NCBI GenBank assembly: GCA_945267035.1
Contig: CALYOS010000002.1
Span: 56,693 to 120,692, forward strand
Reading direction: 5' to 3'
DNA: 64,000 nt
From: an uncultured Neisseriaceae bacterium
Lineage (GTDB): Bacteria; Pseudomonadota; Gammaproteobacteria; Burkholderiales; Neisseriaceae
The notes beneath the pieces are model-generated. The model was not told where the DNA came from. It did not search any database and saw only the letters and a program-made list of their open reading frames with translations. The translations under genes and the position numbers were made by a program. Of this stretch, positions 50,719-60,076 are shown one piece after another. The number at the start of each line of letters is the position of its first letter. Positions within the stretch are counted from its first letter, which is position 1.

Positions 50719-50998
50719 TTTCCCCTTGCGAAATGCAGATTCAAAAAAAACTATATTAATCTTTATTCATAGCAATCACAATATTTATGCCGAGAAGAAT
50801 TCCACTTATACCTGCTGAGCTAACTTTTGTTGCAGAGTTGATCTTGAACCAGATAGCTAACCGAGCTACATTAACCACAAATAGCTTCACTGGCTTTCAT
50901 ATTCAACGATGTGCAACCTAGCATGATTCTAAAATTGACCAAGCTGATGGACTCAGAGAACACCTACCAAAATGCCAAAAGCATAAAAAGAAAAAACT

Positions 50999-51088
50999 AA
51001 AAAAATGCGCACACGGTTAAGTGTGCGCCAAGTCTACAAAGGAGAAATAGAGGAGAAACTGTTAAACCAGCCTGTAGCTGATTTAACG
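50999..51088 (-). ncRNA. Candidate small RNA with two anti-Shine-Dalgarno octamers
   Basis: Predicted transcript of about 90 nt. It starts near 51088 behind a good promoter (51095-51123). The 5' end folds into an 11-bp stem: GTTAAATCAGC (51087-51077) and GCTGGTTTAAC (51071-51061), one G-U pair, loop of 5. A pyrimidine-rich linker of about 32 nt follows and holds TTTCTCCT twice, 3 nt apart; each is complementary to AGGAGAAA-type ribosome sites. The 3' end is a terminator: GCGCACAC, loop TTAACC, GTGTGCGC, then A and seven T residues. No ORF. The stem-linker-terminator layout is that of trans-acting Hfq-dependent RNAs, such as the sibling sRNAs of Neisseria. I cannot say whether it is their homologue. 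Confidence 0.7.
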
Positions 51089-51094
51089 AAGCGA

Positions 51095-51123
51095 ATTATG
51101 CCCGAATTGACTAAGCATGGCAA
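51095..51123 (-). promoter_or_regulatory. Promoter of the candidate small RNA
   Basis: On the minus strand TTGCCA (51118-51123), a 17-bp spacer and CATAAT (51095-51100). Confidence 0.7.
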
Positions 51124-51302
51124 GTATTAATTTGTATTATTTCTACAAAATTAAGTTATTTTTTCCAAATAGCGGGTAAATTCGCCTAATTTTCATCATT
51201 TTTTTGATGACAATTGAATAAAAAACCATATTTAAAAAGTATTTAGCTACTATATACAGTAACTATATCATTTACACAACGTTTTAGCCGAATGAGCGAT
51301 GA

Positions 51303-52205
51303 TTATGACCAATTAACCCGCAATCGATGCGCGGTTTCAAAAAATTCGTTTAAGGCTACAGCATCACCCTCTTGCAAATAACCTTGCAAAATAGCCAGTT
51401 CATTTTGCTGCTGAGACAGTAGCTTGATCAAATCCGCACGATTAGCCAGACAAATATCTGTCCAGATTTGTGGGTAGCTGGCTGCAATGCGCGAAAAATC
51501 GCGGAAACCACTTCCGGCAAAACTCAGCAATTCTTTGGCATCAGCACACGTGGCGAGCTGATGCACATATGCATAAGCCAACATATGTGGTAAATGACTC
51601 ACTGCAGCAAAAATCTCATCATGTCTGACAGCATCTAAGCGGTATACTGTCGCTTGCACCGTCTGCCACATTTGCACGACTTGATTTAACGCATCTGCAT
51701 CCTGTTGTTCGTGTTCACAAATAATGCATTTTTTGTGCGCAAATAAACCAAACTGCGCCGACAGTGCCCCATGGCGATCAGAACCTGCAATCGGATGTGC
51801 GGCGACACATCGACTATAAAACTGCGGCAATTGCTGGGCAAATGCCTGTAATGCCAACTGTTTAGTACTGCCTACATCACTGATGATCGTCTTTTCATTC
51901 ACATAAGGTGCAAGCTGACTACAGATATGCGGTAAAGTATTGACAGGTGTAGCGATGATAACCATATCGGCATCACCAACACTATCAGCATTGATCTCAA
52001 TAGAGCCTCTGTCAATCACCCGTCTTTCAATCGCTCGGGTTAAATTTTCAGCATCCACATCGATACCGACCACCTCGGCAACTTTTCCGGCGCGTTTTAA
52101 ATCTAACGCCAGTGAACCGCCAATCAAACCCACACCAACCAAAAGTAATCGACGCAAATTGAACGCAGTTTGCTGGTTAACCAAGTTGTTTTCTTTATCC
52201 ATCAT
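51303..52205 (-). CDS. tyrA: Prephenate dehydrogenase
   Basis: Oxidative decarboxylation of prephenate to 4-hydroxyphenylpyruvate for tyrosine. About 300 aa, without a fused chorismate mutase. The NAD(P) fold LLLVGVGLIGGSLALDLKRA is near the N-terminus, then VGIDVD, VIIATPVNTLP, DVGSTK, AAHPIAGSDRHGALSAQFGL with the catalytic His, and HDEIFAAVSHLPHMLAY. I place the start at an ATG at 52205. It follows the exonuclease gene by 21 bp on the same strand, a likely two-gene operon. Confidence 0.92.
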   Translation of the reverse strand: MMDKENNLVNQQTAFNLRRLLLVGVGLIGGSLALDLKRAGKVAEVVGIDVDAENLTRAIERRVIDRGSIEINADSVGDADMVIIATPVNTLPHICSQLAPYVNEKTIISDVGSTKQLALQAFAQQLPQFYSRCVAAHPIAGSDRHGALSAQFGLFAHKKCIICEHEQQDADALNQVVQMWQTVQATVYRLDAVRHDEIFAAVSHLPHMLAYAYVHQLATCADAKELLSFAGSGFRDFSRIAASYPQIWTDICLANRADLIKLLSQQQNELAILQGYLQEGDAVALNEFFETAHRLRVNWS

Positions 52206-52226
52206 CAGCAACTAAAACCATTCATA

Positions 52227-53021
52227 TCATCGTCCCCATGCCGACAAAAACGCTTGCCAATGCGCCGCATTTTGATTTTGCAAATAAGTTTTTAGACGTC
52301 TGATTTCCTGTTCATACTCATCAGCATCAAGAAAACCACGCATCAGATTAAAGCGTAAATACATCAGAAAAGTATTGGTGGCATCAGTTTCACAATAATG
52401 ACGGATTTCTGCTAACTCGCCATCATGATAAGCAGCCCAAACTTTACTCCCATCCATGCCTAACTTACCGGGAAAGCCACATAATTTAGCCATGTCATCC
52501 AATGGCACATTGGCACGGGGCTGATACAAAGCCAGCAAATCCATTAAATCGCAATGACGGCTATGATAACGACTGATATAGTTATTCCATTTAAAATCCC
52601 GGCTATCACCAAAGTCACCCTCACCCATATCCCAATAACGCGGGGCACTAATACCATGAACTAAGCCGCGATAATGTAAAACAGGTAAATCAAACCCACC
52701 GCCGTTCCAACTGACCAGCTGCGGAGTATGCGTTTCTATCAGTTCAAAAAACTTAGCTATCAGCGTTTCCTCAGTGTCTTCAAGATCTCCAATACTGGCG
52801 ACATGAATCTTTTCACTACCCCAGCGCATACAACATGAGATCGCCACCACTTGTTGCAAATGTAATTGCATAAAGTCACTGCCACCTGTTTTTGCACGCC
52901 GTTGTTGCTGGGCAAATTCCACAACTTCCCAGTCACTGACTTCATCAGGTAGATGATTTAGGACACGTATACCGGCCACATCTGGTACAGTTTCAATATC
53001 AAATGCCAAAATCGGAACCAT
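52227..53021 (-). CDS. PolB-type 3'-5' exonuclease-like protein
   Basis: 264-aa protein with the DEDDy exonuclease pattern of the PF10108 (predicted DNA polymerase B-like exonuclease) family: motif I LAFDIETVPDVAG (residues 5-17), motif II QLVSWNGGGFDLPVLHYR and motif III with CETDATNTFLMYLRF, where the acidic residue and preceding Tyr complete the site. A DMGEGDFGDSRDFKWNNY stretch is typical of the family. Its substrate is unknown. First gene of a likely pair with tyrA. Confidence 0.85.
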   Translation of the reverse strand: MVPILAFDIETVPDVAGIRVLNHLPDEVSDWEVVEFAQQQRRAKTGGSDFMQLHLQQVVAISCCMRWGSEKIHVASIGDLEDTEETLIAKFFELIETHTPQLVSWNGGGFDLPVLHYRGLVHGISAPRYWDMGEGDFGDSRDFKWNNYISRYHSRHCDLMDLLALYQPRANVPLDDMAKLCGFPGKLGMDGSKVWAAYHDGELAEIRHYCETDATNTFLMYLRFNLMRGFLDADEYEQEIRRLKTYLQNQNAAHWQAFLSAWGR

Positions 53022-53410
53022 GGTATCTTTTCACCAGAAAAACTATAGCAACTATTGTGGCATGAAGCACAGAATGCGCCAACCATATTAAATAGTTTAC
53101 CTTCAGATATTCACATCTATGTGGCAAAAAATGACAATAAACCCTTGCCGTAAATCATCTGGGCTTATTCGCTGAAACATCTACATTTAATTTTACCTTT
53201 TAGCCCAGCTTGAATCATGATGATGGTATAAACAATAGGCCACATAAATATCCAAAACCAGATTTATTTTTCAGCGCAACTGATCCACAAAATTGAGTCA
53301 AAAATGTGATTTTTTTCGCTATTAATACTTCCCTGATTGCAAAATCTTAAGGCATAATAGCGTGGTATAAACAAAATTATTCTATTATTAACCATAAAAA
53401 GTCTTCTAAA
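53022..53410. other. Divergent region between the exonuclease gene and dsbC
   Basis: About 390 bp, no ORF. A GGCATAAT box near 53351-53358 may belong to the dsbC promoter; no matching -35 box is clear. Confidence 0.35.
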
Positions 53411-54262
53411 ATGAAAAAATCATATTTACATCATTGTCTCGCTTCGTTAATGCTGCTTTTGAGCCTGACTGCCTGTAATAATACTAACGAAAAAAATAAT
53501 GGCTCCGCCTCTGCGGCCTCAACAACAACAGCCGCTTCTGCAGTTAGCAAACAACCTGATAACAACCTAGTGAACCAGCCGGTAGACGCAGAAATCAGTA
53601 AAAAAATCACTCAAAATTTGGGTGAAAGAATGCGTAAGGCATTTAATCAAAATGATATTAACATCACTAAAGTCAGCCATACCCCTATCAAAGGTCTTTA
53701 TGAAGCTGCTATTGGGAACAAAATCATCTATACCGATGAAAATGGTCAATACATGCTTATAGGTAATCTGGTTGATATTGAAAATAAAGTGAGTCTAACT
53801 GAGAAACGTATGGATGAGCTATCCTCCATCGATTTCAGCAAACTGCCTTTAGATAAGGCCATTAAAGTAGTGCGTGGTAAAGGCGAGCGGGTTCTAACCG
53901 TATTCTCTGATCCAGACTGCCCATATTGCAAAAAACTGGAAGAAGAACTGGCTAAACTGGATAATGTCACTATTTACACCTTCATCATGCCTATTTTATC
54001 TCTACATCCAGAAGCTCAGAAAAAAGCCGTGCAAATTTGGTGTCAGCCAAAACCAGCAGAGGCATGGGATAATTGGATGCGTAAAGGCAAAATGCCTCCA
54101 ACTGTAAAAGAATGTCCTAACCCCATTACTGACGTTATTGCGTTGGGTAGTTCACTGGGCTTTGATGGCACCCCAACTTTGGTTTTCCCAAATGGAAAAA
54201 CTGTTCCTGGAGTTCTTCCTAAAGAAGCACTAGATATAGAACTGGATAAAAACCAGAAATAA
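53411..54262 (+). CDS. dsbC: Thiol:disulfide interchange protein DsbC, lipoprotein form
   Basis: Periplasmic disulfide isomerase. 283 aa. The signal peptide ends in a lipobox LSLTAC, so Cys22 is probably lipidated, followed by a low-complexity Asn/Ser/Ala linker (residues 23-45). The N-terminal dimerisation domain is at about 60-130 and the thioredoxin domain at 150-280, with the CPYC active site at residues 170-173 in FSDPDCPYCKKLEEEL, the cis-Pro region GFDGTPTLVFPNG and a second Cys pair (IWCQPK, KECPN). E. coli DsbC is soluble; the lipidated form has parallels in Neisseria. A terminator follows. Confidence 0.92.
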   Translation: MKKSYLHHCLASLMLLLSLTACNNTNEKNNGSASAASTTTAASAVSKQPDNNLVNQPVDAEISKKITQNLGERMRKAFNQNDINITKVSHTPIKGLYEAAIGNKIIYTDENGQYMLIGNLVDIENKVSLTEKRMDELSSIDFSKLPLDKAIKVVRGKGERVLTVFSDPDCPYCKKLEEELAKLDNVTIYTFIMPILSLHPEAQKKAVQIWCQPKPAEAWDNWMRKGKMPPTVKECPNPITDVIALGSSLGFDGTPTLVFPNGKTVPGVLPKEALDIELDKNQK

Positions 54263-54268
54263 TTTTAC

Positions 54269-54297
54269 AAAAAAGCAGCCTTAAAGGCTGCTTTTTT
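54269..54297 (+). terminator. Terminator of dsbC
   Basis: AAAAAAGCAGCC, loop TTAAA, GGCTGCTTTTTT: 12-bp stem 6 nt after the stop. Confidence 0.92.
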
Positions 54298-54557
54298 AAG
54301 CACTTGATCTTTTCCTCCGTTATGGCTGCCCGTCATAGCGAAGCCTGCATCCACAAATTAAAACTCAGATAAACTATGTCTTGTTTGCTCAAATTTATTT
54401 TCTTGCTTGGTGGTTATAAAATGGCCTTCTTAGATCAGTTCTCACTCTCTACAGATGAGCCTAAACGATTTAACTAACCGCCAACCCCAAAATGTACCAC
54501 TTAGAGCAATAACCATCTATACTGACTATCGGCTTACACATTCCTGAATAACAATCT

Positions 54558-54908
54558 ATGTATGAAGTTCAAAGAGTCTACGATTATCATGCTCAACAAC
54601 CAGCCATTCTGGTAGACCGATTATGGCCACGTGGGATCAGTAAAGAGAAACTACACTCAGTACAATGGTTCAAAAACATCTCACCATCCACACCACTACG
54701 ACAGTGGTTCCATCAGGATAGAGCAAAACACTTTGCAGAATTTTGTCAGCGATATAAACAAGAACTGCAGCAACCGGAGCAAATGCAGCTATTGGAAACC
54801 ATCCGTCAACTACATCAACACCACCCAAATTTGCTGTTACTCACTGCCAGCAAAAATATTGCACTCAGTCACTTGCCCGTTTTAGTGAATGAACTGTTAC
54901 AACACTGA
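54558..54908 (+). CDS. DUF488 family protein (YeaO-like)
   Basis: 116-aa conserved protein with the DUF488 signature VDRLWPRGISKEKL (residues about 21-34), WFKNISPSTPLRQWFHQD, FAEFCQRYKQEL and LLLLTASKN. No signal peptide or membrane segment. Function unknown in the family. It stands alone between dsbC and the accD terminator. The start ATG gives the typical MYEVQRVYD beginning. Confidence 0.85.
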   Translation: MYEVQRVYDYHAQQPAILVDRLWPRGISKEKLHSVQWFKNISPSTPLRQWFHQDRAKHFAEFCQRYKQELQQPEQMQLLETIRQLHQHHPNLLLLTASKNIALSHLPVLVNELLQH

Positions 54909-55240
54909 TATTTGGACACCTTCATCTGTATCAACTCGGGGATCAATGAATTAATACATTGTCTGAGTGATACTCCCCCAGCATGATGCTCAAGCATGGC
55001 TGTTTTTTCCGATTAAATAACATCAGACTGGATAAAAAACCTATCACGACAGATATTGATTTCTCATAACAATATTAATTTTAGGATCACAAAAATTATG
55101 CAACCATGTTAGCAACGAACCACTACAAAACATGGCACATTTTTAATTTTTAATGAATAAATCCAATAAGTCCTAATCAATCCCCTAACCTGAACATCAC
55201 ACCGCCTGAATCTTAAACTTCGAGGATTCTTGCTAAAAAT
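54909..55240. other. Non-coding region between the DUF488 gene and the accD terminator
   Basis: About 330 bp; nothing recognised. Confidence 0.3.
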
Positions 55241-55275
55241 AAAAAACAGCCAGAGTAAACTCAGGCTGTTTTTTT
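55241..55275 (-). terminator. Terminator of accD
   Basis: AAAAAACAGCC paired with GGCTGTTTTTT around an inner GAG-TAAA-CTC stem; followed on the minus strand by T residues, 15 bp past accD. Confidence 0.88.
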
Positions 55276-55289
55276 AATTTTGTGGTGGA

Positions 55290-56162
55290 TTAGGCGGCAT
55301 CTGTTTGCACTTCTGAACGCAACAAATTGATCAACCTAACAACACGATCTTTTAGTTCGCGCCGATCGACAATCTGATCAATAGCACCTTTTTCCAGTAA
55401 AAACTCAGCTCGTTGAAAACCTTCTGGTAAAGTTTCACGTACAGTCTGTTCAATAACCCGAGGACCAGCAAAACCAATTAAAGCATTCGGTTCAGCCAGC
55501 ACCACATCGCCAAGAAAAGCAAAACTGGCTGATACACCACCCATAGTTGGATCAGTCAGAACAGAGATAAAAGGCAACGATTTATCACTCAGCAAATGTA
55601 AAGACGCACAGGTTTTTGCCATTTGCATAAGAGAATTTAAACCTTCTTGCATACGGGCGCCACCAGATGCAGCCACACAGATAAAGGCACAATCATGTTT
55701 TACCGCTTCGCGCACACCACGAACAAATTTTTCCCCCACAGCAGCACCCATGGAGCCACCAATAAATCGAAACTCAAAAGCAGCCACCACCACTGGCGTT
55801 CCATTCATGGTGCCGCGCATCACCACCATCGCTTCATTTTCCTGTGTCAGCTTGCGTGCGGCACTCAGACGATCAGTGTATTTTTTACTGTCACGGAATT
55901 TCAGCATATCCACCGGTTTCACATTTGCACCGATTTCATACTGTTTCCCCTCGTCCAGCATCATCTGAATACGCTCTCGCGCTGATACAGGATTGTGGTA
56001 GCCACAATTCGGGCAGACTTCCATATTTTTTTTCAAATCTGTGGCATACAAAGTTGCAGCACAAGATGGACATTTCTGCCACAATCCTTCAGGGATACCG
56101 GTGGATTTCGTCGCAGCATCTTTATTAATCTTCGGAGGCAAAATTTTGTCTAACCAGCTCAT
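55290..56162 (-). CDS. accD: Acetyl-CoA carboxylase carboxyltransferase subunit beta
   Basis: Zinc-binding half of the carboxyltransferase that makes malonyl-CoA. 290 aa from the ATG at 56162 ([17 protein letters not shown] upstream); an earlier in-frame ATG adds 18 non-family residues. The zinc ribbon is [12 protein letters not shown] and [10 protein letters not shown] (residues about 26-50). Later motifs: [49 protein letters not shown] and [20 protein letters not shown]. It is 72 bp downstream of trpA on the same strand. Its product feeds fabD, encoded 32 kb to the left. Confidence 0.96.
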   Translation of the reverse strand: MSWLDKILPPKINKDAATKSTGIPEGLWQKCPSCAATLYATDLKKNMEVCPNCGYHNPVSARERIQMMLDEGKQYEIGANVKPVDMLKFRDSKKYTDRLSAARKLTQENEAMVVMRGTMNGTPVVVAAFEFRFIGGSMGAAVGEKFVRGVREAVKHDCAFICVAASGGARMQEGLNSLMQMAKTCASLHLLSDKSLPFISVLTDPTMGGVSASFAFLGDVVLAEPNALIGFAGPRVIEQTVRETLPEGFQRAEFLLEKGAIDQIVDRRELKDRVVRLINLLRSEVQTDAA

Positions 56163-56234
56163 TATCTTATTCCTGAAAATTGCCTGGCAGTCCGAACAAT
56201 TCAGAATACCTAACAAATAAACTCACGTGCAATT

Positions 56235-57020
56235 TCAAACCAGTGCCTGTTTTATTTCAGCCACTACCGGTGCAAGAGCTTCTGCTTCATGCCCTTGATT
56301 CTGATCTATGGTATTGACGAAGCGGCTTCCAACTATCACGGCATCCGCCACAGCTCCGATTTTTCTAGCTGATTCAGCATCTTTAATACCAAAACCAACA
56401 CCAATAGGAATCTGAATAAATTGACGTAAATGTTCAATTCTACGCGAAACTTCGTCTACATCCAACTGTGAAGACCCAGTGACTCCTTTGAGCGACACAT
56501 AATAAACAAAGCCACTGGCCTTACTGGCAATCAATTTTATCCGTTCATCGCTTGTTGTCGGCGCGATCAGAAAGATACAATCTAAACCATGTGCTTGCAT
56601 ATTGGCGTGTAAGTCATCAATCGATTCTGCTGGACAATCAACTGTCAGCAAACCATCCACACCAGCGTTTGCTGCCGCCTGCACAAATTGTTCATATCCC
56701 ATATGATATACAGGATTTAAATAACCCATCAGTACAATAGGAGTATGTTGATTGTGCTGGCGAAACAAAGACACCACCTGCAAAACATCAGTCAAAGAAA
56801 CGTTATTTCGTAACGCTCGCTCACTAGCGGCCTGAATAACCGGACCATCAGCCATCGGATCAGAAAATGGTACGCCTAATTCAATGATATCTGTGCCCTG
56901 TTCTACCAGAACCTCCAGCAGCTTGGCTGTAGTTGACAAATCCGGATCCCCACAGGTGACATAAGAAACCAGTGCTGTTTGACCATTAAGCTGTTGGAAA
57001 GTTTGTTGAATTCTACTCAT
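56235..57020 (-). CDS. trpA: Tryptophan synthase alpha chain
   Basis: Cleaves indole-3-glycerol phosphate to indole for the beta subunit. 261 aa TIM barrel with catalytic Glu in DIIELGVPFSDPMADGPVIQ, QAASERAL, VLMGYLNPVYHMG, catalytic Asp in GVDGLLTVDCP, FLIAPTTSDERI and the phosphate-binding GVGFGIKDAES and ADAVIVGSRFV. It is separated from trpB by four kilobases holding three unrelated genes, all on the same strand, instead of the usual trpBA pair. Confidence 0.96.
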   Translation of the reverse strand: MSRIQQTFQQLNGQTALVSYVTCGDPDLSTTAKLLEVLVEQGTDIIELGVPFSDPMADGPVIQAASERALRNNVSLTDVLQVVSLFRQHNQHTPIVLMGYLNPVYHMGYEQFVQAAANAGVDGLLTVDCPAESIDDLHANMQAHGLDCIFLIAPTTSDERIKLIASKASGFVYYVSLKGVTGSSQLDVDEVSRRIEHLRQFIQIPIGVGFGIKDAESARKIGAVADAVIVGSRFVNTIDQNQGHEAEALAPVVAEIKQALV

Positions 57021-57105
57021 ATTTTTCTCGATTTATTCCCGAGCCACATTGATCAGTGTCTTTATTGCCTGACACAAGCAACCCTGCAATATAGCTTATT
57101 TAGAA

Positions 57106-58467
57106 TCAATTTTTCATCGATTGCACCGGCGCAGGGACTCGCCCACCGCGGTTGATAAATACCTCACAAGATCCATCCTTAACTGGCATAATCGGTGCAT
57201 GGCCCAGCAAACCGCCAAACTCAACATATTCACCCACATCCTTGCCTGTTACCGGAATAATCCGTACCGCTGTGGTCTTACTGTTAATCAGACCGATAGC
57301 CGCTTCATCAGCAATGATACCAGACAGCGTACTGGCTGGCGTGTCACCCGGAACAGCAATCATATCCAAGCCAACTGAACAAACCGCTGTCATCGCCTCT
57401 AGTTTATCTAAAGTCAAGACACCAGCTTCTACCGCAGCAATCATTCCTTCATCTTCAGATACAGGAATAAATGCCCCACTCAATCCACCAACAGCACTTG
57501 AGGCCATCATACCGCCTTTTTTGACAGCGTCATTGAGCAAGGCCAAAGCAGCAGTCGTACCATGCGTACCACAAACACTTAACCCCATTGCTTCAAGAAT
57601 CCGAGCCACGCTATCCCCAACAGCTGGCGTAGGTGCCAAAGAAAGATCCAGAATACCAAATGGTATACCTAACTTTTTACTGGCTTCATGACCAATCAAT
57701 TCGCCAACGCGGGTGATTTTGAATGCTGTTTTTTTCACCAGTTCGGCTACTTCAGTCAGATTCAGTCCTGAAGTATTTTGCAAGGCAGCACACACGACAC
57801 CCGGACCAGATACACCAACATTGATCACACAGTCAGATTCACCTGCACCATGGAATGCGCCTGCCATAAAAGGGTTATCTTCAACCGCATTACAGAATAC
57901 CACCAGTTTGGCACAACCAAAACCTTCTGGTGTGATGTCTGCTGTACGCTTAATGGTTTCGCCCATCAATTTGACTGCATCCATATTAATACCAGCTCGA
58001 GTGGAGCCAATATTCACCGAACTGCACACCACATCAGTGCAAGCCAGAGCTTCAGGAATAGACCGGATCAACACTTCATCGGCCGGACTCATACCTTTAT
58101 GCACCAAAGCAGAAAAACCACCAATGAACGAAATACCTATCGCTTTGGCCGCCCTGTCCAGCGTCTGTGCTATTGATACGTAGGAATCTGCTCCGGTTGC
58201 AGCACCAATCTGCGCAATTGGCGTGACAGCTATCCGCTGATTGACAATTGGCACGCCAAACTTGGTTGATAATTCCGTAGCAGTGCGCACCAGATCCTTA
58301 CCAACACGAGTGATTTTGGCATAAATTTTGTCGTTCAAACGGTCAATATCCGTATCAATACAATCATGTAAATCAATACCAATTGTAATGGTTCGCACAT
58401 CAAAATGCTGGTCAGAAACCATTCGAACAGTTTCTAGAATCTCGTTGTTCTGAATAGAAAACGACAT
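57106..58467 (-). CDS. UPF0210 (PFL/DUF711) family protein
   Basis: 453-aa conserved protein of unknown function. The family is recognised by [20 protein letters not shown] at the start, [47 protein letters not shown] and the C-terminal [20 protein letters not shown] with [14 protein letters not shown]. It has some likeness to anaerobic glycyl-radical-related folds in structure databases, but no radical or catalytic motif is obvious. It is 9 bp downstream of the small ACT protein, a pairing seen in many bacteria, which suggests a regulated two-protein unit. Confidence 0.9.
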   Translation of the reverse strand: MSFSIQNNEILETVRMVSDQHFDVRTITIGIDLHDCIDTDIDRLNDKIYAKITRVGKDLVRTATELSTKFGVPIVNQRIAVTPIAQIGAATGADSYVSIAQTLDRAAKAIGISFIGGFSALVHKGMSPADEVLIRSIPEALACTDVVCSSVNIGSTRAGINMDAVKLMGETIKRTADITPEGFGCAKLVVFCNAVEDNPFMAGAFHGAGESDCVINVGVSGPGVVCAALQNTSGLNLTEVAELVKKTAFKITRVGELIGHEASKKLGIPFGILDLSLAPTPAVGDSVARILEAMGLSVCGTHGTTAALALLNDAVKKGGMMASSAVGGLSGAFIPVSEDEGMIAAVEAGVLTLDKLEAMTAVCSVGLDMIAVPGDTPASTLSGIIADEAAIGLINSKTTAVRIIPVTGKDVGEYVEFGGLLGHAPIMPVKDGSCEVFINRGGRVPAPVQSMKN

Positions 58468-58476
58468 TGATCACTC

Positions 58477-58752
58477 CTAAATCCGGTGCATGGCATTAAA
58501 CAATTCTTCATCCTGCACGCGAATATGCAGTCCCCTTTTTTCGCCCTCAACGGACAGAAATTCACAAAATTGCATCCGTGGTAAAGTACATAATTCGGCG
58601 TTCAGCAAAATAATCATCGTAAAATAATCATCCATTAACTGCTGACTGATATTGACAATACTCACCTTGTGTTCAGCCAACATCGTGGCCACTTCAGCAA
58701 CTATACCAATCCGATCTTTTCCAATAACCGTCATCACCGCGCGACTAGACAT
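58477..58752 (-). CDS. ACT domain protein, UPF0237 family
   Basis: 91-aa stand-alone ACT domain: MTVIGKDRIGIVAEVATMLA, HKVSIVNISQQLMDDYFTMI and a later FCEFLSVEGEKRGLHIRVQD. Such proteins resemble half of the glycine cleavage regulator GcvR and probably bind an amino acid. The gene starts the UPF0237-UPF0210 pair (9-bp gap) and is 73 bp downstream of the MFS gene. Confidence 0.9.
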   Translation of the reverse strand: MSSRAVMTVIGKDRIGIVAEVATMLAEHKVSIVNISQQLMDDYFTMIILLNAELCTLPRMQFCEFLSVEGEKRGLHIRVQDEELFNAMHRI

Positions 58753-58825
58753 AATTTATCCTGTTTTTAATTATTTATCATTACCATAACATAATTATGG
58801 ATTTTCGTATTCCATTTGGCCGCTT

Positions 58826-60022
58826 TTAAACGCTGTTGTTGACTAAACACATTTGACTACTTTTAAATATCAAAGCAAGTAGTAAAATAAAGCCAGCCAC
58901 AGCCAATCCCAGCACAGACACGCCTGTCCAGCCAAAATAGGCATAAGCCATTGCAGAAGTTGATGAACCTAATACCCCTCCGATAAAGTACATGCTCATG
59001 TATCCGGAAGCGATTCTGCCCTTCAAAGCTGGATCAGACCGATAGATCAGCGTCTGATTAGTAATATGTAATGCTTGAATGGCAAAATCCAAAAGAACCA
59101 CACCGGCTATCAAAGCCCACAGATGCATGCCACCGATATACAACAACCCCCAGCTACACAGAAACATTAGTCCGCATATTAACGTCATAATATAACTGTA
59201 TCCCTTATCTGCTGCCCACCCACCTACATTTGAGCCAAATACGCCCAGAGCACCAAACAAACCAAACAAGCCAATCGTGCTCAAACTAAAATGATAGGGT
59301 TCATGGCTGAGCAATAAAGTCAGTGGGGTCCACAAAATTGAAAACAAACCGAAATCCAACGCGCCCAAAACAGCACGTTGTCGCAATAGTGGTGTCTGCC
59401 ACAATAATTGCCACACTGAAACCAGCGTTTGCCGATAATTAAGCGTACTGGCAACATGCTGTACTTGCGGAAGTTTACATTGCAACACCACCGTCATTGC
59501 CAGCAACATCACCGCACCCAACACATAAACCATGCGCCAACCGAAATATTGAGCTACCAGACCAGAAAAAGTCCGCGACAGCAAAATACCCAGCAACAAA
59601 CCACTCATCAACGTACCGATAACTCGTCCACGAGCCTCAGGCGTCGTCAGACTGGCGGCCAAAGGCATCAAAATTTGCGCCACGGTGCAAAATGTACCAA
59701 CAAGCAAAAGTCCGCAAACGAAAAGCCAAAGACTCTGCGCCAAAGCAATCAACAAGGCACTTAAAGCCACCACAGCATACAAAGAAACAATCAGTTTTTT
59801 GTTATCTAACACATCACCAAGGGGAACCAAAAAGATTAACCCTAAAGCATAAGCAAGCTGTGTCAGCGTGATGAACATCCCACTGTGCACCACATTTAAA
59901 CCAAATTGACTGGCGGTCACCTCAATAAGTGGAAAAATAAAATAATTGCTTGCCACAGCCAGACCAATGGCTAGAGCCATCAAAAAAGTCTGTACTGGAG
60001 ACAATCCTGCATGATCATTCAT
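58826..60022 (-). CDS. MFS transporter, probable efflux
   Basis: 398-aa inner-membrane protein with 12 predicted helices. The loop 2-3 MFS motif is FLVPLGDVLDNKKLIVSLYA. There is a DHA1-like helix 5 region GRVIGTLMSGLLLGILLSRT with a preceding PEARGR, and a second-half SNVGGWAADKGYSY. Relatives of this type (YnfM/YgaY-like) export drugs or metabolites. It lies 54 bp downstream of trpB, which allows cotranscription, but a role in aromatic amino acid export is only a guess. Confidence 0.82.
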   Translation of the reverse strand: MNDHAGLSPVQTFLMALAIGLAVASNYFIFPLIEVTASQFGLNVVHSGMFITLTQLAYALGLIFLVPLGDVLDNKKLIVSLYAVVALSALLIALAQSLWLFVCGLLLVGTFCTVAQILMPLAASLTTPEARGRVIGTLMSGLLLGILLSRTFSGLVAQYFGWRMVYVLGAVMLLAMTVVLQCKLPQVQHVASTLNYRQTLVSVWQLLWQTPLLRQRAVLGALDFGLFSILWTPLTLLLSHEPYHFSLSTIGLFGLFGALGVFGSNVGGWAADKGYSYIMTLICGLMFLCSWGLLYIGGMHLWALIAGVVLLDFAIQALHITNQTLIYRSDPALKGRIASGYMSMYFIGGVLGSSTSAMAYAYFGWTGVSVLGLAVAGFILLLALIFKSSQMCLVNNSV

Positions 60023-60076
60023 AAAGCTAAAATCACCAAATAAACACCATCTATTAATAATAGCATTAGGTGATTT

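Noticed and set aside
55647..56128. Open frames of 72 to 112 codons on the plus strand
   Set aside because: Antisense to accD, with no ribosome site or family features.
57152..57691. 179-codon open frame on the plus strand, and its neighbour at 57713-58183
   Set aside because: Both lie antisense inside the UPF0210 gene, whose family motifs are clear. Long antisense frames arise there from codon bias.
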